64,000 nt of DNA from Amycolatopsis saalfeldensis (GTDB lineage Bacteria > Actinomycetota > Actinomycetes > Mycobacteriales > Pseudonocardiaceae). The notes beneath the pieces are model-generated. The model searched no databases. It was not told the DNA's origin and worked only from the letters and a program-made list of their open reading frames with translations. Where the stretch lies: positions 62,001 through 126,000 of the forward strand of contig NZ_FOEF01000006.1 in assembly GCF_900110575.1 (NCBI RefSeq), read 5' to 3'. Numbering within the stretch: the stretch's first letter is position 1; each line of letters begins with the position of its first letter. Below, one piece after another: positions 56,301 to 64,000 of this stretch. A program made the translations under genes and the position numbers.

Positions 56301-57185
56301 ATGACGTCGGTGATCGAGCGGTTGCAGGGGGACGCGCCCGCGTTCTCCATCGAGTTCTTCCCCCCACGGGACGAGGCCGACGAGGCCGTGCTCTGGAAGG
56401 CCGTCCGCGAACTCGAACCGCTGGACCCCGCCTACATGTCCATCACCTACGGCGCGGGCGGCTCCAGCCGCGACGGCACCATCCGCAGCATCGCCCGCGT
56501 CGCCACCGAGACCACGCTCTGCCCGATGGCGCACCTGACCGCCGTCAACCACTCGGTTTCGGAGCTGCGCAACGTGATCGGCTGGTACGCCGCCGTCGGC
56601 GTCCGCAACATCCTGGCCGTGCGCGGGGACCCGCCGGGCGACGTCTACGGCGACTGGGTCCCGCACCCCCAAGGGCTGAAGTACGCCGAGGAGCTGGTCG
56701 AGCTGGTCCGCTCGCTCGGCGACTTCTGCGTGGGCGTCTCGGCGTTCCCGTACGGGCACCCGCGCTCGCCGGACCTGGAGACGGACACGAAGTACCTGGT
56801 CCGCAAGTTCCGCGCGGGCGCCGACTTCGCCATCGCGCAGCTGTTCTTCGAGGCCGAGGACTTCCTGCGGCTGCGCGACCGGGTGGCCGCGGCGGGCTGC
56901 GACGCGCCGGTGCTGCCCGGCATCATGCCGCTGACCACGCTGCGGACGCTGCGCACCACCATCAGGCTGGCGGGCGTGCCGGCGCCGCAGCGGCTGCTGG
57001 ACCGGCTCGAACCGCTCGCGGACGACCCCAAGGCGTTCCGCGCGGCCGGCATCGACGTGGTCACCGACCTGTGCGAGAAGCTCATCGCCGAAGGCGTGCC
57101 CGACCTGCACTTCTATACGTTCAACCGGTCCAAGGCCACGCGTGAGGTGGTGGGCCGGCTGGGCCTCGTGCCGGCTCGCGCGTAA
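56301..57185 (+). CDS. metF: 5,10-Methylenetetrahydrofolate reductase
   Basis: A 294-residue barrel flavoenzyme. It starts with FSIEFFPPRDEADEAVLWKAVRELEPLDPAYMSITYGAGGSSRDGT, a MetF hallmark with the catalytic Glu in IEFFPP, and has NILAVRGDPPGD, FPYGHPRSPD, and FAIAQLFFEAEDF. It reduces methylene-THF to methyl-THF for methionine synthesis. ATG 56301 lies 8 nt after TACCAT (56287-56292), so it may be leaderless. A metF-like gene (Rv2172c) also neighbours idsA2 in M. tuberculosis. Confidence 0.93.
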   Translation: MTSVIERLQGDAPAFSIEFFPPRDEADEAVLWKAVRELEPLDPAYMSITYGAGGSSRDGTIRSIARVATETTLCPMAHLTAVNHSVSELRNVIGWYAAVGVRNILAVRGDPPGDVYGDWVPHPQGLKYAEELVELVRSLGDFCVGVSAFPYGHPRSPDLETDTKYLVRKFRAGADFAIAQLFFEAEDFLRLRDRVAAAGCDAPVLPGIMPLTTLRTLRTTIRLAGVPAPQRLLDRLEPLADDPKAFRAAGIDVVTDLCEKLIAEGVPDLHFYTFNRSKATREVVGRLGLVPARA

Positions 57186-57234
57186 TCCGCAAGTCGGTGT
57201 CGCCGGATGGCGACAGGCCGGTAGCGTGCCCCGC

Positions 57235-58920
57235 ATGGCTTCCACCGAAGAGGGCGTGCGCGGGATCTGTGACCGGTACGTCGACGACTACGCGGCCCTG
57301 GACCCGGTCGCCGCGACCGTGCTCGGCGTCGACGGTTACGACGACCAGCTCACCGACTACTCGCCGGAGGGGCACGCGGCCCGGGCCGCGCTCGCCGCGC
57401 GGGCGCTGGCCGCGATCACCGCCGCCGAGCCCGCCGACGCGGGCGAGCGCGTCGCCAAGGCCGTGTTCGCCGAGCGGGTGGGCCTGGACGTCGAGATCCA
57501 CGAGGCCGGCCTCGACCTGGCCGCGCTGAACGTGATCGCCAGCCCGGTGCAGGACCTGCGCATGGTGTTCGACCTGATGCCGATGGACACCGCCGCGCAG
57601 TGGGGCGACATCGTGGCCCGGCTCGGGAAGGTGCCCGCGGCGCTCGCCGGGATCCGCGCGTCGCTGCTGGCCGCGGCGGACGGCGGCCACGTTTCGGCGC
57701 TGCGCCAGATCGGCAAGGTCGCCGAGCAGTGCGAGACCTGGGCGGGGCTCAAGGAGGGGGCGGGCTTCTTCACCGGGCTCGTCGGCGCTGCTGGTGAGGC
57801 CGCCGCCGGGCTGGAGGACGAGCTCGCCGCGGGCGCGCGCGGGGCGGAGGAGGCGTTCGCGGAGTTCGCGGGCTTCCTGCGCGCCGAGCTGGCGCCGCGC
57901 GCGCCGGCCAAGGACGCGGTGGGCGAGGACGTCTACAAGCTGTGGTCGCGGTACTTCATCGGCGCTTCGCTCGACCTGCGCGAGGCCTACGAGTGGGGCT
58001 GGGGCGAGTTCGCGCGCATCGACGCCGAAATGCGCGTGGTCGCGGACCGGATCCGGCCGGGCGCCACCGTCGCCGAGGCCGCCGCGGTGCTCGACGCCGA
58101 CCCGCGTTACCGCGTGAAGGGCCGCGCTCAGTTCGAGGCCTGGATGCAGTCGCTGTCGGACGACGCGCTGGAATCGTTGCGCGGCAAGCACTTCGACATC
58201 CCCGACCGGCTGATGGCGCTGGAGTGCCGGATCGCGCCGCCGGGCGGCGGCGTCGGCGCGTACTACACCGGGCCGAGCGAGGACTTCAGCCGTCCGGGCC
58301 GGATGTGGTGGTCGCTGCCCGCGGACAAGGACGAGTTCACCACCTGGCGCGAGGTCTCGACCGTCTACCACGAGGGCGTCCCCGGCCACCATTTGCAGGT
58401 GGCGACGGCCGTCAACCAGGCGGACTCGCTCACCAAGTACCAGCGGCTGATGACGTTCATCTCCGCGCACGGCGAGGGCTGGGCCCTCTACGCCGAGCGC
58501 CTGATGCAGGACCTCGGCTACCTCGCCGACGACGGGAACCTGCTCGGCATGCTGTCGGAGCAGCTGTTCCGCGCCGCCCGCGTGGTCGTCGACCTCGGCA
58601 TGCACCTGGAGCTGGAGATCCCGGCGGGCACGGGCTTCCACGAGGGCGAGCGGTGGACCCCGGAGCTGGGCCTGGAGTTCATGCTCACCCGCACGATCAC
58701 CGATCAGGCCCACGTGCACGACGAGATCGACCGCTACCTCGGCTGGCCGGGCCAGGCCCCCGCGTACAAACTCGGCGAACGCCTCTGGCTCGCCGCCCGC
58801 GACGAGGCCCGCAGCCGTCAGGGGGAATCCTTCGACATCAAGGAATTCCACACCAAGGCGCTGCAGATGGGCGGCATGGGCCTGGACACGCTGCGCGAGC
58901 AGCTGGCCCAGCTGGACTGA
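57235..58920 (+). CDS. DUF885-family putative metallopeptidase
   Basis: A 561-residue protein of the DUF885 family. The zinc motif is [20 protein letters not shown] (HEXXPGHH), with a downstream Glu in [21 protein letters not shown]. The family is assigned to M1/M32-like peptidases of unknown substrate. ATG 57235 lies 7 nt after TAGCGT (57222-57227), a likely leaderless start; the in-frame extension to 57142 lies within metF. The following methyltransferase overlaps it by 1 bp (TGATG). Confidence 0.87.
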   Translation: MASTEEGVRGICDRYVDDYAALDPVAATVLGVDGYDDQLTDYSPEGHAARAALAARALAAITAAEPADAGERVAKAVFAERVGLDVEIHEAGLDLAALNVIASPVQDLRMVFDLMPMDTAAQWGDIVARLGKVPAALAGIRASLLAAADGGHVSALRQIGKVAEQCETWAGLKEGAGFFTGLVGAAGEAAAGLEDELAAGARGAEEAFAEFAGFLRAELAPRAPAKDAVGEDVYKLWSRYFIGASLDLREAYEWGWGEFARIDAEMRVVADRIRPGATVAEAAAVLDADPRYRVKGRAQFEAWMQSLSDDALESLRGKHFDIPDRLMALECRIAPPGGGVGAYYTGPSEDFSRPGRMWWSLPADKDEFTTWREVSTVYHEGVPGHHLQVATAVNQADSLTKYQRLMTFISAHGEGWALYAERLMQDLGYLADDGNLLGMLSEQLFRAARVVVDLGMHLELEIPAGTGFHEGERWTPELGLEFMLTRTITDQAHVHDEIDRYLGWPGQAPAYKLGERLWLAARDEARSRQGESFDIKEFHTKALQMGGMGLDTLREQLAQLD

Positions 58921-59831
58921 TGGCTTCCCCCCGGCACGACGGCGACACCTGGGACCTGGCCTCCAGCGTCGGCTCGACCGCCACCATGTCCGCGATGGCC
59001 CGGGCGATCGCGACCCGCGCGGACCCTTCGCTGGTCGACGACCCGTTCGCCGAACCGCTGGTCCGGGCCGTCGGCGTCGACCTGCTCACCCGGCTGGCCA
59101 GCGGCGAGCTGCCGCCGGGTGACCTGGTCGGGCCGATGGCGATCGACGTGGCCAAGATCCGCGCGAAGTTCTACGACGACTTCTTCCGCGACGCGGGGGC
59201 GGCGGGCGTCCGGCAGGCCGTGATCCTGGCTTCGGGGCTGGATTCCCGGGCGTACCGGCTGAAGTGGCCGTCCGGGACCGTGGTGTACGAGGTCGACCAG
59301 CCGCGGGTCATCGAATTCAAGACCCGCGCACTGGCCGCCCTCGGCGCCGAGCCCACCGCCGACCGCCGACCGGCCGCCGTCGACCTGCGCGAAGACTGGC
59401 CCGCCGCCCTGCGCGCCGCCGGCTTCGACCCGGCCCGGCCGACCGCGTGGAGCGCCGAAGGCCTGCTGGGCTACCTGCCGCCCGAGGCGCAGGACCGCCT
59501 GCTGGACACCATCACCGAACTCAGCGCACCGGGCAGCCGCGTGGCCACCGAAAGCAAGCCCAACCCGAACCCGGGCGGCGAGGAGAAGGTCAAGGAAGGC
59601 CTGGACCGGATCTCCGAACTCTGGCGCGCCCACGGTTTCGACCCCGACATGACCAGCCTGCGCTACTTCGGCCCCCGCAACGAAGCCGCCCCCTACCTGA
59701 CCACCCTCGGCTGGACCCTGACCGGAAGCACCATCGGAAACCTGCTCACCACCAACGGCCTCCCCACCAAGGACGACGACCTGCGCATGGGCGGAATGCT
59801 TTACGTCAGCGGCATTCTCGGCCAGAAGTAG
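58920..59831 (+). CDS. SAM-dependent methyltransferase, leucine carboxyl methyltransferase type
   Basis: A 303-residue methyltransferase of the mycobacterial-type PF04072 group. It shows TALVSA-like start (here [22 protein letters not shown]), [14 protein letters not shown], the SAM motif [54 protein letters not shown] and RVATES. The substrate is unknown; many actinobacteria have several copies. ATG overlaps the DUF885 stop, so translation is coupled. Confidence 0.87.
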   Translation: MASPRHDGDTWDLASSVGSTATMSAMARAIATRADPSLVDDPFAEPLVRAVGVDLLTRLASGELPPGDLVGPMAIDVAKIRAKFYDDFFRDAGAAGVRQAVILASGLDSRAYRLKWPSGTVVYEVDQPRVIEFKTRALAALGAEPTADRRPAAVDLREDWPAALRAAGFDPARPTAWSAEGLLGYLPPEAQDRLLDTITELSAPGSRVATESKPNPNPGGEEKVKEGLDRISELWRAHGFDPDMTSLRYFGPRNEAAPYLTTLGWTLTGSTIGNLLTTNGLPTKDDDLRMGGMLYVSGILGQK

Positions 59832-60540
59832 CGTCACCCGGCGCGGCAACCTGCTCGTCGCGCGGGTCGGTGCGCGAGGTCGTCGGAGTGCTCACGCCCC
59901 GACCCCGACTGCCCCGACCCCGACTGCCCCGACAGCGGCTGCCCCGACGGCGGCTGCCCCGACGGCGGCTGCCCCGATTCCGGCCGCGCCGAGCCCGGCC
60001 GCTTCCACCCTGAGCGGCCCCGCCCGATCGCCTCGCCCCGGTCGCGCTGACCCCCGGCCGCTTCCACCCTGGCTGGTCCCGCCCGATCGCCTCGCCCCGG
60101 TCGCGCTGACCCCCGGCCGCACTGACCTTGGTGGCGCTGATTCCTGGCCGCACTGGCCCCAGTCGTGCCGACCCCGGCCGCTTCAACCTGACCTAGCCCG
60201 ACCTCGGGCCGCGCCGACCTCGGGCCGCGCCGACCTCCGGCCACGCCGATCCCGGCTGCGGGACCCGCCGCATTGGCCCCGGTCGCCTCGACCTCCGGCC
60301 GCGCCGACCTCCGGCCGCTTCGACTCCGGCCGTGCCGATCCCGGCCGCGCCGACCTCTGGCCGCTTCGACTCCGGCCGCGCTGACCCGGCCGCGCCGAGT
60401 CCGGCCGTGCCGATCCCCGCCCCGCTGATCTCGGCCGCACTGACCCTGACCGCGTCGATCCCGGCCGCGCCGGCCAGCCCAGACCGCGCCCGCCCCGGCC
60501 GCACTGACCCCAGCCACACCGCCAAACATCCCAGCCCGCT
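59832..60540. repeat. Non-coding minisatellite-like region
   Basis: From 59897 to 59986 six 15-bp units follow CCCCGAC..CGRCTG with few changes. From 59999 to 60116 a 59-bp unit (CCGCTTCCACCC... to ...CTGACCCCCGG) occurs twice, with the last 40 bp nearly identical. From about 60190 to 60500 degenerate 14-16-bp units (CCGCGCCGACCTCCGG, CCGCTTCGACTCCGG, CCGTGCCGATCCCGG) run in tandem. Unit lengths vary, so no reading frame is kept, and open frames here are low-complexity Gly/Arg/Ala strings. I see no gene. Confidence 0.8.
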
Positions 60541-60549
60541 GGAAAACCC

Positions 60550-60579
60550 TTGGCCCCACCAGGTTTCCGTCACTAGGCT
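60550..60579 (+). promoter_or_regulatory. Promoter of the EamA leader
   Basis: TTGGCC (60550-60555), an 18-bp spacer and TAGGCT (60574-60579) form a good housekeeping promoter. The next start codon is 7 nt downstream. Confidence 0.65.
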
Positions 60580-60586
60580 CCCGCCC

Positions 60587-60628
60587 GTGCATCGGATCTT
60601 CCTCGTCACCCCGCCGCCCCGCGTCTGA
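60587..60628 (+). CDS. Leaderless 13-residue leader peptide upstream of EamA transporter
   Basis: GTG 60587 lies 7 nt after the -10 box and encodes VHRIFLVTPPPRV (GTG read as Met), ending at TGA 60626-60628. The peptide is rich in Ile, Phe, Leu, Val and has three Pro codons in a row just before alternative hairpins. It is followed by 123 nt before the transporter start. This fits a leader peptide for ribosome-dependent attenuation. Confidence 0.55.
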   Translation: MHRIFLVTPPPRV

Positions 60629-60665
60629 GCGGGGTGGTACCAGCCGCGGTGTCGGTTCCGCGGCT
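60607..60665 (+). promoter_or_regulatory. Competing hairpins, candidate attenuator
   Basis: CACCCCGC (60607-60614) can pair with GCGGGGTG (60629-60636), and CCCCGC (60617-60622) can pair with the same GCGGGG (60629-60634), so these two are exclusive. AGCCGCGG (60642-60649) pairs with CCGCGGCT (60658-60665). The first strands lie inside the leader-peptide codons, so ribosome position can decide the fold. No T-run follows the last hairpin. Confidence 0.5.
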
Positions 60666-60751
60666 GTTCGGTGCTGCCGTAACACGGCCTGGACAAAGTC
60701 CGCCCCGCGTCGTCGAACGTCCTGAAATCCTTCGACGCTGGAGCGTTTCCG

Positions 60752-61660
60752 ATGTCTCTTTCGACAACTTCGCCCGCGCGCGCCCGTTCGTCGGCCGCGC
60801 TGGTGCTCGCCGGGGTGCTGTGGGGCACCGGCGGGCTCGCCGGTTCGTTGCTGGGGCAGCTCGCCGGGCTGCACCCGCTGGCCGTGGCCGCGTACCGGCT
60901 CCTGGTCGGTGGCTTCATTGCCTCCGCGTACGTCGCTCTTACCGGCGGCCTGCGCAACCTGCCGCGCACCCCCGAAGCGCTACGCCGCCTGCTCGCGGTG
61001 GGCGGCCTGTTCGCCTTGTTCCAGACCAGCTACTTCGCCGCTGTTTCGCTCAGCTCGGTCAGCACGGCGACGATGACCACGATCGGCGCCGCACCCGTTG
61101 TGCTCACCGTGGTTTCCGCGGTGCGAAACCGTCGCGCGCCCCGGCTGTGGACGCTGGTGTCCGTCGGCGGCGCCGTGGCGGGGCTGGTGTTGCTGCGCTG
61201 GTCGCCGGAGGTGGCGACGTCACCCGCGCGGCTGGCCGGCGGGATCGGCTTCGCGCTGCTCGCGGCGGCCGGGTTCGCCGTGCTCACGCTCGTCACGGCG
61301 AAGCCCGTCGACGGTCTGGAACCGTTGTCCACCACGGCATTCGGCTGCCTGGCCGGGGGACTGCTGCTGACGCCCGCCGCGATGTGGCTCGGCATGGGCC
61401 TGCCTGCCCGTGCCGACGTGCTGCTGCTGGCCGTGTACTTCGGCGCTGTCCCGACGGTCGTCGCGTATGCCGCGTACTTCCGCGGCCTCGGCGGCGCGCA
61501 TCCGGTGCTGGGCGCGCTGTCCGCGCTGCTGGAGCCGCTCACCGCGACCGTGCTTTCGGTCGTCTTCCTGCACGAACGCCTGAGCGCGCTCGCGTGGGGC
61601 GGCGCGGCGCTGCTCGTCGCGGCGCTCGCGGTCGGCTACTGGCGCCCGGAACCGAGGTGA
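60752..61660 (+). CDS. EamA/DMT-family transporter
   Basis: A 302-residue membrane protein with ten hydrophobic helices in two EamA repeats: SAALVLAGVLWGTGGLAGSLLGQLAG, FALFQTSYFAAVSLSSVSTATMTTIGAAPVVLTVVSA, then GGIGFALLAAAGFAVLTLVTAK, and a C-terminal GALSALLEPLTATVLSVVFLHERLSALAWGGAALLVAALAVG. This family includes amino-acid and metabolite exporters. A leader peptide and competing hairpins upstream suggest control by amino-acid supply, so an amino acid is a likely substrate (inference). Confidence 0.87.
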   Translation: MSLSTTSPARARSSAALVLAGVLWGTGGLAGSLLGQLAGLHPLAVAAYRLLVGGFIASAYVALTGGLRNLPRTPEALRRLLAVGGLFALFQTSYFAAVSLSSVSTATMTTIGAAPVVLTVVSAVRNRRAPRLWTLVSVGGAVAGLVLLRWSPEVATSPARLAGGIGFALLAAAGFAVLTLVTAKPVDGLEPLSTTAFGCLAGGLLLTPAAMWLGMGLPARADVLLLAVYFGAVPTVVAYAAYFRGLGGAHPVLGALSALLEPLTATVLSVVFLHERLSALAWGGAALLVAALAVGYWRPEPR

Positions 61661-61662
61661 CG

Positions 61663-62235
61663 TTACGGCGCGTCGAGCGGCAGCGGACGGCCGAGGATCG
61701 CGAACGGCCGCGGGTCGCCGGTGAAGTGGTAGTCGCGCAGCACGTCGAGGAAACCCAAGCGGCGGTACAGCTTCCACGCCCGGCTGGTGCCCTCCGGCGT
61801 GGACAGCAGGACGTTGGCGCTCGGCACGCCGTCGAGCAGCCGGCGCAGCAGGTCCTCGCCGATGCGCTTGCCCTGGTTCTCCGGGCGCACGTGGATCTCG
61901 GTCAGCTCGAAGTAGTCGGTGAGCCAGCGGTCGGCTTCCGGCACGCCCGAGCGGCGGGTCAGCCCCTGGCGCACCTGCTCGTGCCACCACTGCCCGGCGC
62001 GGCCCTTGTACCCGTAGGCGATGCCGAGCAGTTCGTCGTCGGCGTCGAGGGCGGCCATGCAGCGCCAGCCCGCGCGCAACGCGTGCGTCAGCCACATCGG
62101 CGCGCGCTGCTCGGCGGTGCCGTCCGGGTAGCGCATCGCGGTCACGTAGATGGCCAGCGCTTCGGGCAGGCGCGCGCGGAACTCGTCCGCGGAAAGCTGG
62201 ACGTAACGGAAGCACCCGGAGGACGTCGCGGTCAC
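61663..62235 (-). CDS. GNAT-family acetyltransferase
   Basis: A 190-residue GNAT enzyme. The acetyl-CoA loop is EIHVRPENQGKRIGEDLLRRLL (about residues 111-132), followed by LLSTPEGTSRAWKLYRRLGFLDVLRDY, which has the usual A..LY.R.GF motif. The substrate is unknown. GTG 62235 overlaps the YbaK stop (GTGA), so the two are coupled. It converges on the EamA gene with 2 bp between stops. Confidence 0.85.
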   Translation of the reverse strand: MTATSSGCFRYVQLSADEFRARLPEALAIYVTAMRYPDGTAEQRAPMWLTHALRAGWRCMAALDADDELLGIAYGYKGRAGQWWHEQVRQGLTRRSGVPEADRWLTDYFELTEIHVRPENQGKRIGEDLLRRLLDGVPSANVLLSTPEGTSRAWKLYRRLGFLDVLRDYHFTGDPRPFAILGRPLPLDAP

Positions 62236-62756
62236 GATCGGTCATCCTTCTCTTCGCCCGCCAGCTCGCCGGCGGTGGCCCCGGTCAGCTCCGCCAGGCC
62301 GTCGAAGGTCGTCGGGAAGACCGACTTCGGGTGTCCGGCCGCGGCCCACACCACGTCGTAGGCGCGCAACGCCGTGTCCACGAGCGTCACCAGTTTCGCC
62401 GGGTGGCCGACGGGCGCGACGCCGCCGATGGGCTGACCGGTGTGCTCGCGGACGAAGGCCGCGTCGGCCTTGCCGACGTCGGTGAGGCCGGAGAGCTCGG
62501 CCAGCCGGGCCGGGTCGGCGCGGTGGGCGCCCGAGGTGAGGGCGAGCAGCGCCGTCTCCGCGCCGTCGGCGGTGCGGGCGCGGAAGACGAGGCTGTTGGC
62601 GATGGCGCCGACCGGGACGCCGAGTGCTTCCGCGGCCTGCGCGGCGGTGCGGACTTCGGCGGGCAGCACGCGTACGCCGTCGGCGGCGGCCTGCTGGCCC
62701 GCCTCGGCCAGCACGGCTGTGACCTTGGCGACGGCGGGATGGTCGAGCGAGCTCAT
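62232..62756 (-). CDS. YbaK/ProX-type aminoacyl-tRNA deacylase
   Basis: A 174-residue trans-editing domain protein. It shows AAQAAEALGVPVGAIANSLVFRA, LLALTSGAHRADPARLAEL, REHTGQPIGGVAPVGHPAKLVTLVD and AYDVVWAAAGHPKSVF, typical of YbaK/ProX. Such proteins hydrolyse mischarged Cys- or Ala-tRNA(Pro). ATG 62756 was chosen over 62894 because it begins the family sequence; the extension would reach into the SOS box. It is coupled to the GNAT gene. Confidence 0.87.
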   Translation of the reverse strand: MSSLDHPAVAKVTAVLAEAGQQAAADGVRVLPAEVRTAAQAAEALGVPVGAIANSLVFRARTADGAETALLALTSGAHRADPARLAELSGLTDVGKADAAFVREHTGQPIGGVAPVGHPAKLVTLVDTALRAYDVVWAAAGHPKSVFPTTFDGLAELTGATAGELAGEEKDDRS

Positions 62757-62860
62757 GCGGTTATGAGACCACGCCACCGGCACCGTGTCCCGCGCCACGC
62801 CCCCGGAATCCACCGGCGGGGTTGAGCGAACGCGGCACCTGGGGTTACTCTGGAAATCGT

Positions 62861-62876
62861 TCGAACAGACGTTCGA
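62861..62876. promoter_or_regulatory. LexA (SOS) box
   Basis: TCGAACAGACGTTCGA is a perfect TCGAAC-N4-GTTCGA palindrome, the actinobacterial LexA operator. It lies 103 bp before the HEPN gene and also 104 bp before the divergent YbaK gene. Confidence 0.88.
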
Positions 62877-62881
62877 CAACT

Positions 62882-62959
62882 GGTGAGCGCGCACCGGCCG
62901 GTGCCCGGCGCGAGGGCGGGGGAAGCGCCTCCGCTCCGGGCACCGGGCCGGGGCTCACC
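62882..62959 (+). other. Large stem-loop in the SOS-operon 5' region
   Basis: Nested pairs are GGTGAGC (62882-62888) with GCTCACC (62953-62959), CCGGCC (62894-62899) with GGCCGG (62946-62951), and GGTGCCCGG (62900-62908) with CCGGGCACC (62936-62944), leaving a 27-nt loop. It ends 5 nt before the GGAGGAGGG ribosome site of the HEPN gene. Confidence 0.65.
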
Positions 62960-62979
62960 CGAGCAGGAGGAGGGTTGTC

Positions 62980-63444
62980 ATGTCCGTCTCGGTCGTGTCC
63001 CCCGCGGACCCCGGGCAGCCGCAGCTGCCCCTGTCGCTGCGGCCGCCCGCGCCGCCGGCCGCGGTCGCCCTGCTCGCCCAGGCCAAGCGCGGGCTCGCCG
63101 AAGCCGAGCGCGAGCGCGACCCGGCGGAACGATTCATCGGGGCTTATCTGTCCGCGCTGCGCGGCGCCGCGGCAGTGCTCGCCGCGCGTGGCCGCCCGGG
63201 CCGCGGACGCTCCCGCCCGGCCAGCGGCTGGGTGCTGCTCGACGTCGTCGCGCCCGAACTCCGTGAGTGGTCGGCGTTCTTCGCGGCCAACTCGGCCACT
63301 CGCGCCGCCGCGGAAGCCGGCATCACCGGCCGGGTCACCGCCGAGTCGGCGGCGGACCTGTTACGCGCCACATCGCTGTTCCTCGAGGTCGTCCGCCGTG
63401 TCGTGCACGGAGAGCCTGTCACCGGCGAAGCCCATGTCGCGTGA
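62980..63444 (+). CDS. SAV_6107-family HEPN-domain protein
   Basis: A 154-residue, mostly helical protein: LLAQAKRGLAEAERERDPAERFIGAYLSALRGAAAVLAARGRP, SGWVLLDVVAPELREWSAFFAANSATRAAAEAG, ADLLRATSLFLEVVRRVV. This is the SAV_6107 HEPN-like family, which in actinobacteria typically precedes SOS mutagenesis genes such as the ImuB-type polymerase and dnaE2 (recollection). I do not see the RX4-6H motif of HEPN RNases, so nuclease activity is doubtful. GGAGGAGGG precedes the ATG and a LexA box lies upstream. The next gene overlaps it by 11 bp. Confidence 0.8.
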   Translation: MSVSVVSPADPGQPQLPLSLRPPAPPAAVALLAQAKRGLAEAERERDPAERFIGAYLSALRGAAAVLAARGRPGRGRSRPASGWVLLDVVAPELREWSAFFAANSATRAAAEAGITGRVTAESAADLLRATSLFLEVVRRVVHGEPVTGEAHVA

Positions 63445-64000
63445 GCTCGGTCCGGTCGACCACGGCCGGTTGCTCGAAGCCCTCGGGATCGAGGCGAGGG
63501 TGCTCGGGGAGGTGGCCCACGCGGCGTCGCCCGACAGCCCGGTGCCCACCGCGCCGGGCTGGACGCTGAGCGAGCTGCTCCGGCACGTCGGCAGCATCTA
63601 CCGGCTCGCGCTGGGCTGGATGGAGGAAGGGCGCCGTCCCACCCACTGGCAGCGCGGCCCCCTGCCGGGCGAGCCGGTGGCCGGGTACTTCGACGCCGGC
63701 CGGGAGGCGCTGCTGGCCGAACTGGCCGCGCACGACCCGGCCGCGCGCGCGTCCACCTGGTGGCCCGCGGACCCGACCTACGGCTTCTGGATCCGCCGCA
63801 TGCTGCACGAGACCCTGATCCACCGGTTCGACGCCGAGCGCGCGGCAGATGTCGAGCACGCCACGGTCCCGGAAGACCTGGCCGCCGACGGCGTCGACGA
63901 GGTGCTCACCCTGTACTTCGACCAGAAGCTCGCCACCATGGGCCTGGCCGGCACCCGCCACGGCACGGTGGGGATCCGCACCGGCGGGCACAGCTGGATC
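63434..64000 (+). CDS. Maleylpyruvate isomerase-family mycothiol-dependent enzyme (partial)
   Basis: ATG 63434 opens a frame with no stop before the window end, giving at least 189 residues. It shows PGWTLSELLRHVGSIYRLAL, VAGYFDAGREALLAELA, FWIRRMLHETLIHRFDAERAA and GVDEVLTLYFDQKLA, the DinB/MDMPI-type fold of mycothiol-dependent isomerases and transferases. The His in HETLIHRFD is a likely metal ligand. It overlaps the HEPN gene by 11 bp and so is in the same SOS-controlled transcript. The C-terminus lies beyond the right edge. Confidence 0.82.
   Translation, partial: MSRELGPVDHGRLLEALGIEARVLGEVAHAASPDSPVPTAPGWTLSELLRHVGSIYRLALGWMEEGRRPTHWQRGPLPGEPVAGYFDAGREALLAELAAHDPAARASTWWPADPTYGFWIRRMLHETLIHRFDAERAADVEHATVPEDLAADGVDEVLTLYFDQKLATMGLAGTRHGTVGIRTGGHSWI

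Noticed and set aside
59897..60116. Tandem repeats considered as a CRISPR array
   Set aside because: Units are only 15 bp or 59 bp with no unique spacers of constant length, and there are no cas genes.
60629..60650. GGGGTGGTACC resembling a T-box core sequence
   Set aside because: No specifier loop or stem I can be drawn upstream, and the leader-peptide layout explains the region better.
59834..60874. A 346-codon minus-strand frame across the minisatellite
   Set aside because: Its content is Gly/Arg/Ala low-complexity made by the repeats and it runs across the EamA promoter; no domain or ribosome site.

Overview
The window reads as a chromosomal segment of a high-GC actinobacterium, most likely a member of the Pseudonocardiaceae close to Amycolatopsis. 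This is inferred from gene content and order, not from a database search. Supporting points are the his-trp-lgt-gltBD order, the bifunctional PriA with no trpF, the trp-region membrane protein, F420 and mycothiol-type enzymes, EspC/WXG-type export proteins, and many starts that lie 5-8 nt after a TANNNT -10 box and so look leaderless. No rRNA, tRNA, CRISPR array or prophage was seen.

Layout. 1-4.7 kb: a broken RNA 2'-phosphotransferase remnant, soxR, a SoxR-type operator, a split transketolase, an acyl-CoA dehydrogenase and a secreted protein. 4.7-17 kb: the amino-acid core hisH-priA, then a small accessory block (DUF1330 remnant, PPOX enzyme, SigE-family sigma factor with a membrane partner, FAD monooxygenase), then hisF-hisI-DUF1304, a TetR regulator with a clear operator, and trpE-membrane protein-mini ORF-trpC-trpB-trpA, tightly overlapped. 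17-24.3 kb: Uma2 nuclease, Tat-exported amidase, then a glutamine-synthetase-like enzyme, APC permease, amidohydrolase and M20 peptidase that look like one catabolic unit. 24.3-35.1 kb: lgt, a three-gene EspC/WXG-type cluster, an SDR enzyme, and gltB-gltD.

35.2-48.5 kb resembles the M. tuberculosis Rv2172c-Rv2178c neighbourhood: class II DAHP synthase, a decayed IS481 transposase, a WS/DGAT acyltransferase, a PASTA Ser/Thr kinase (PknL-like), the Rv2175c-type DNA-binding protein, an MFS transporter, a CGNR regulator, and a carotenoid operon (idsA-crtI-crtB plus a luciferase-like F420 enzyme). metF, also part of that neighbourhood, lies further on at 56.3 kb.

48.5-55.5 kb is the most unusual part: a divergent cassette with a subtilase carrying four GSKPM repeats, an ECF sigma factor and a beta-rich protein on one strand, and a TPR-CHAT (caspase-like) protein, a membrane-anchored GTPase and a single-pass membrane protein on the other. 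It looks like a protease/GTPase signalling or conflict system. 55.5-60 kb holds a MerB-like lyase, metF, a DUF885 peptidase and a methyltransferase. 59.9-60.5 kb is a non-coding minisatellite. 60.5-61.7 kb has an EamA transporter behind a leaderless leader peptide and competing hairpins. The window ends with GNAT and YbaK genes and a perfect SOS box driving a SAV_6107 HEPN gene and a mycothiol-dependent-isomerase-like gene cut by the right edge, probably the start of a DNA-damage operon.
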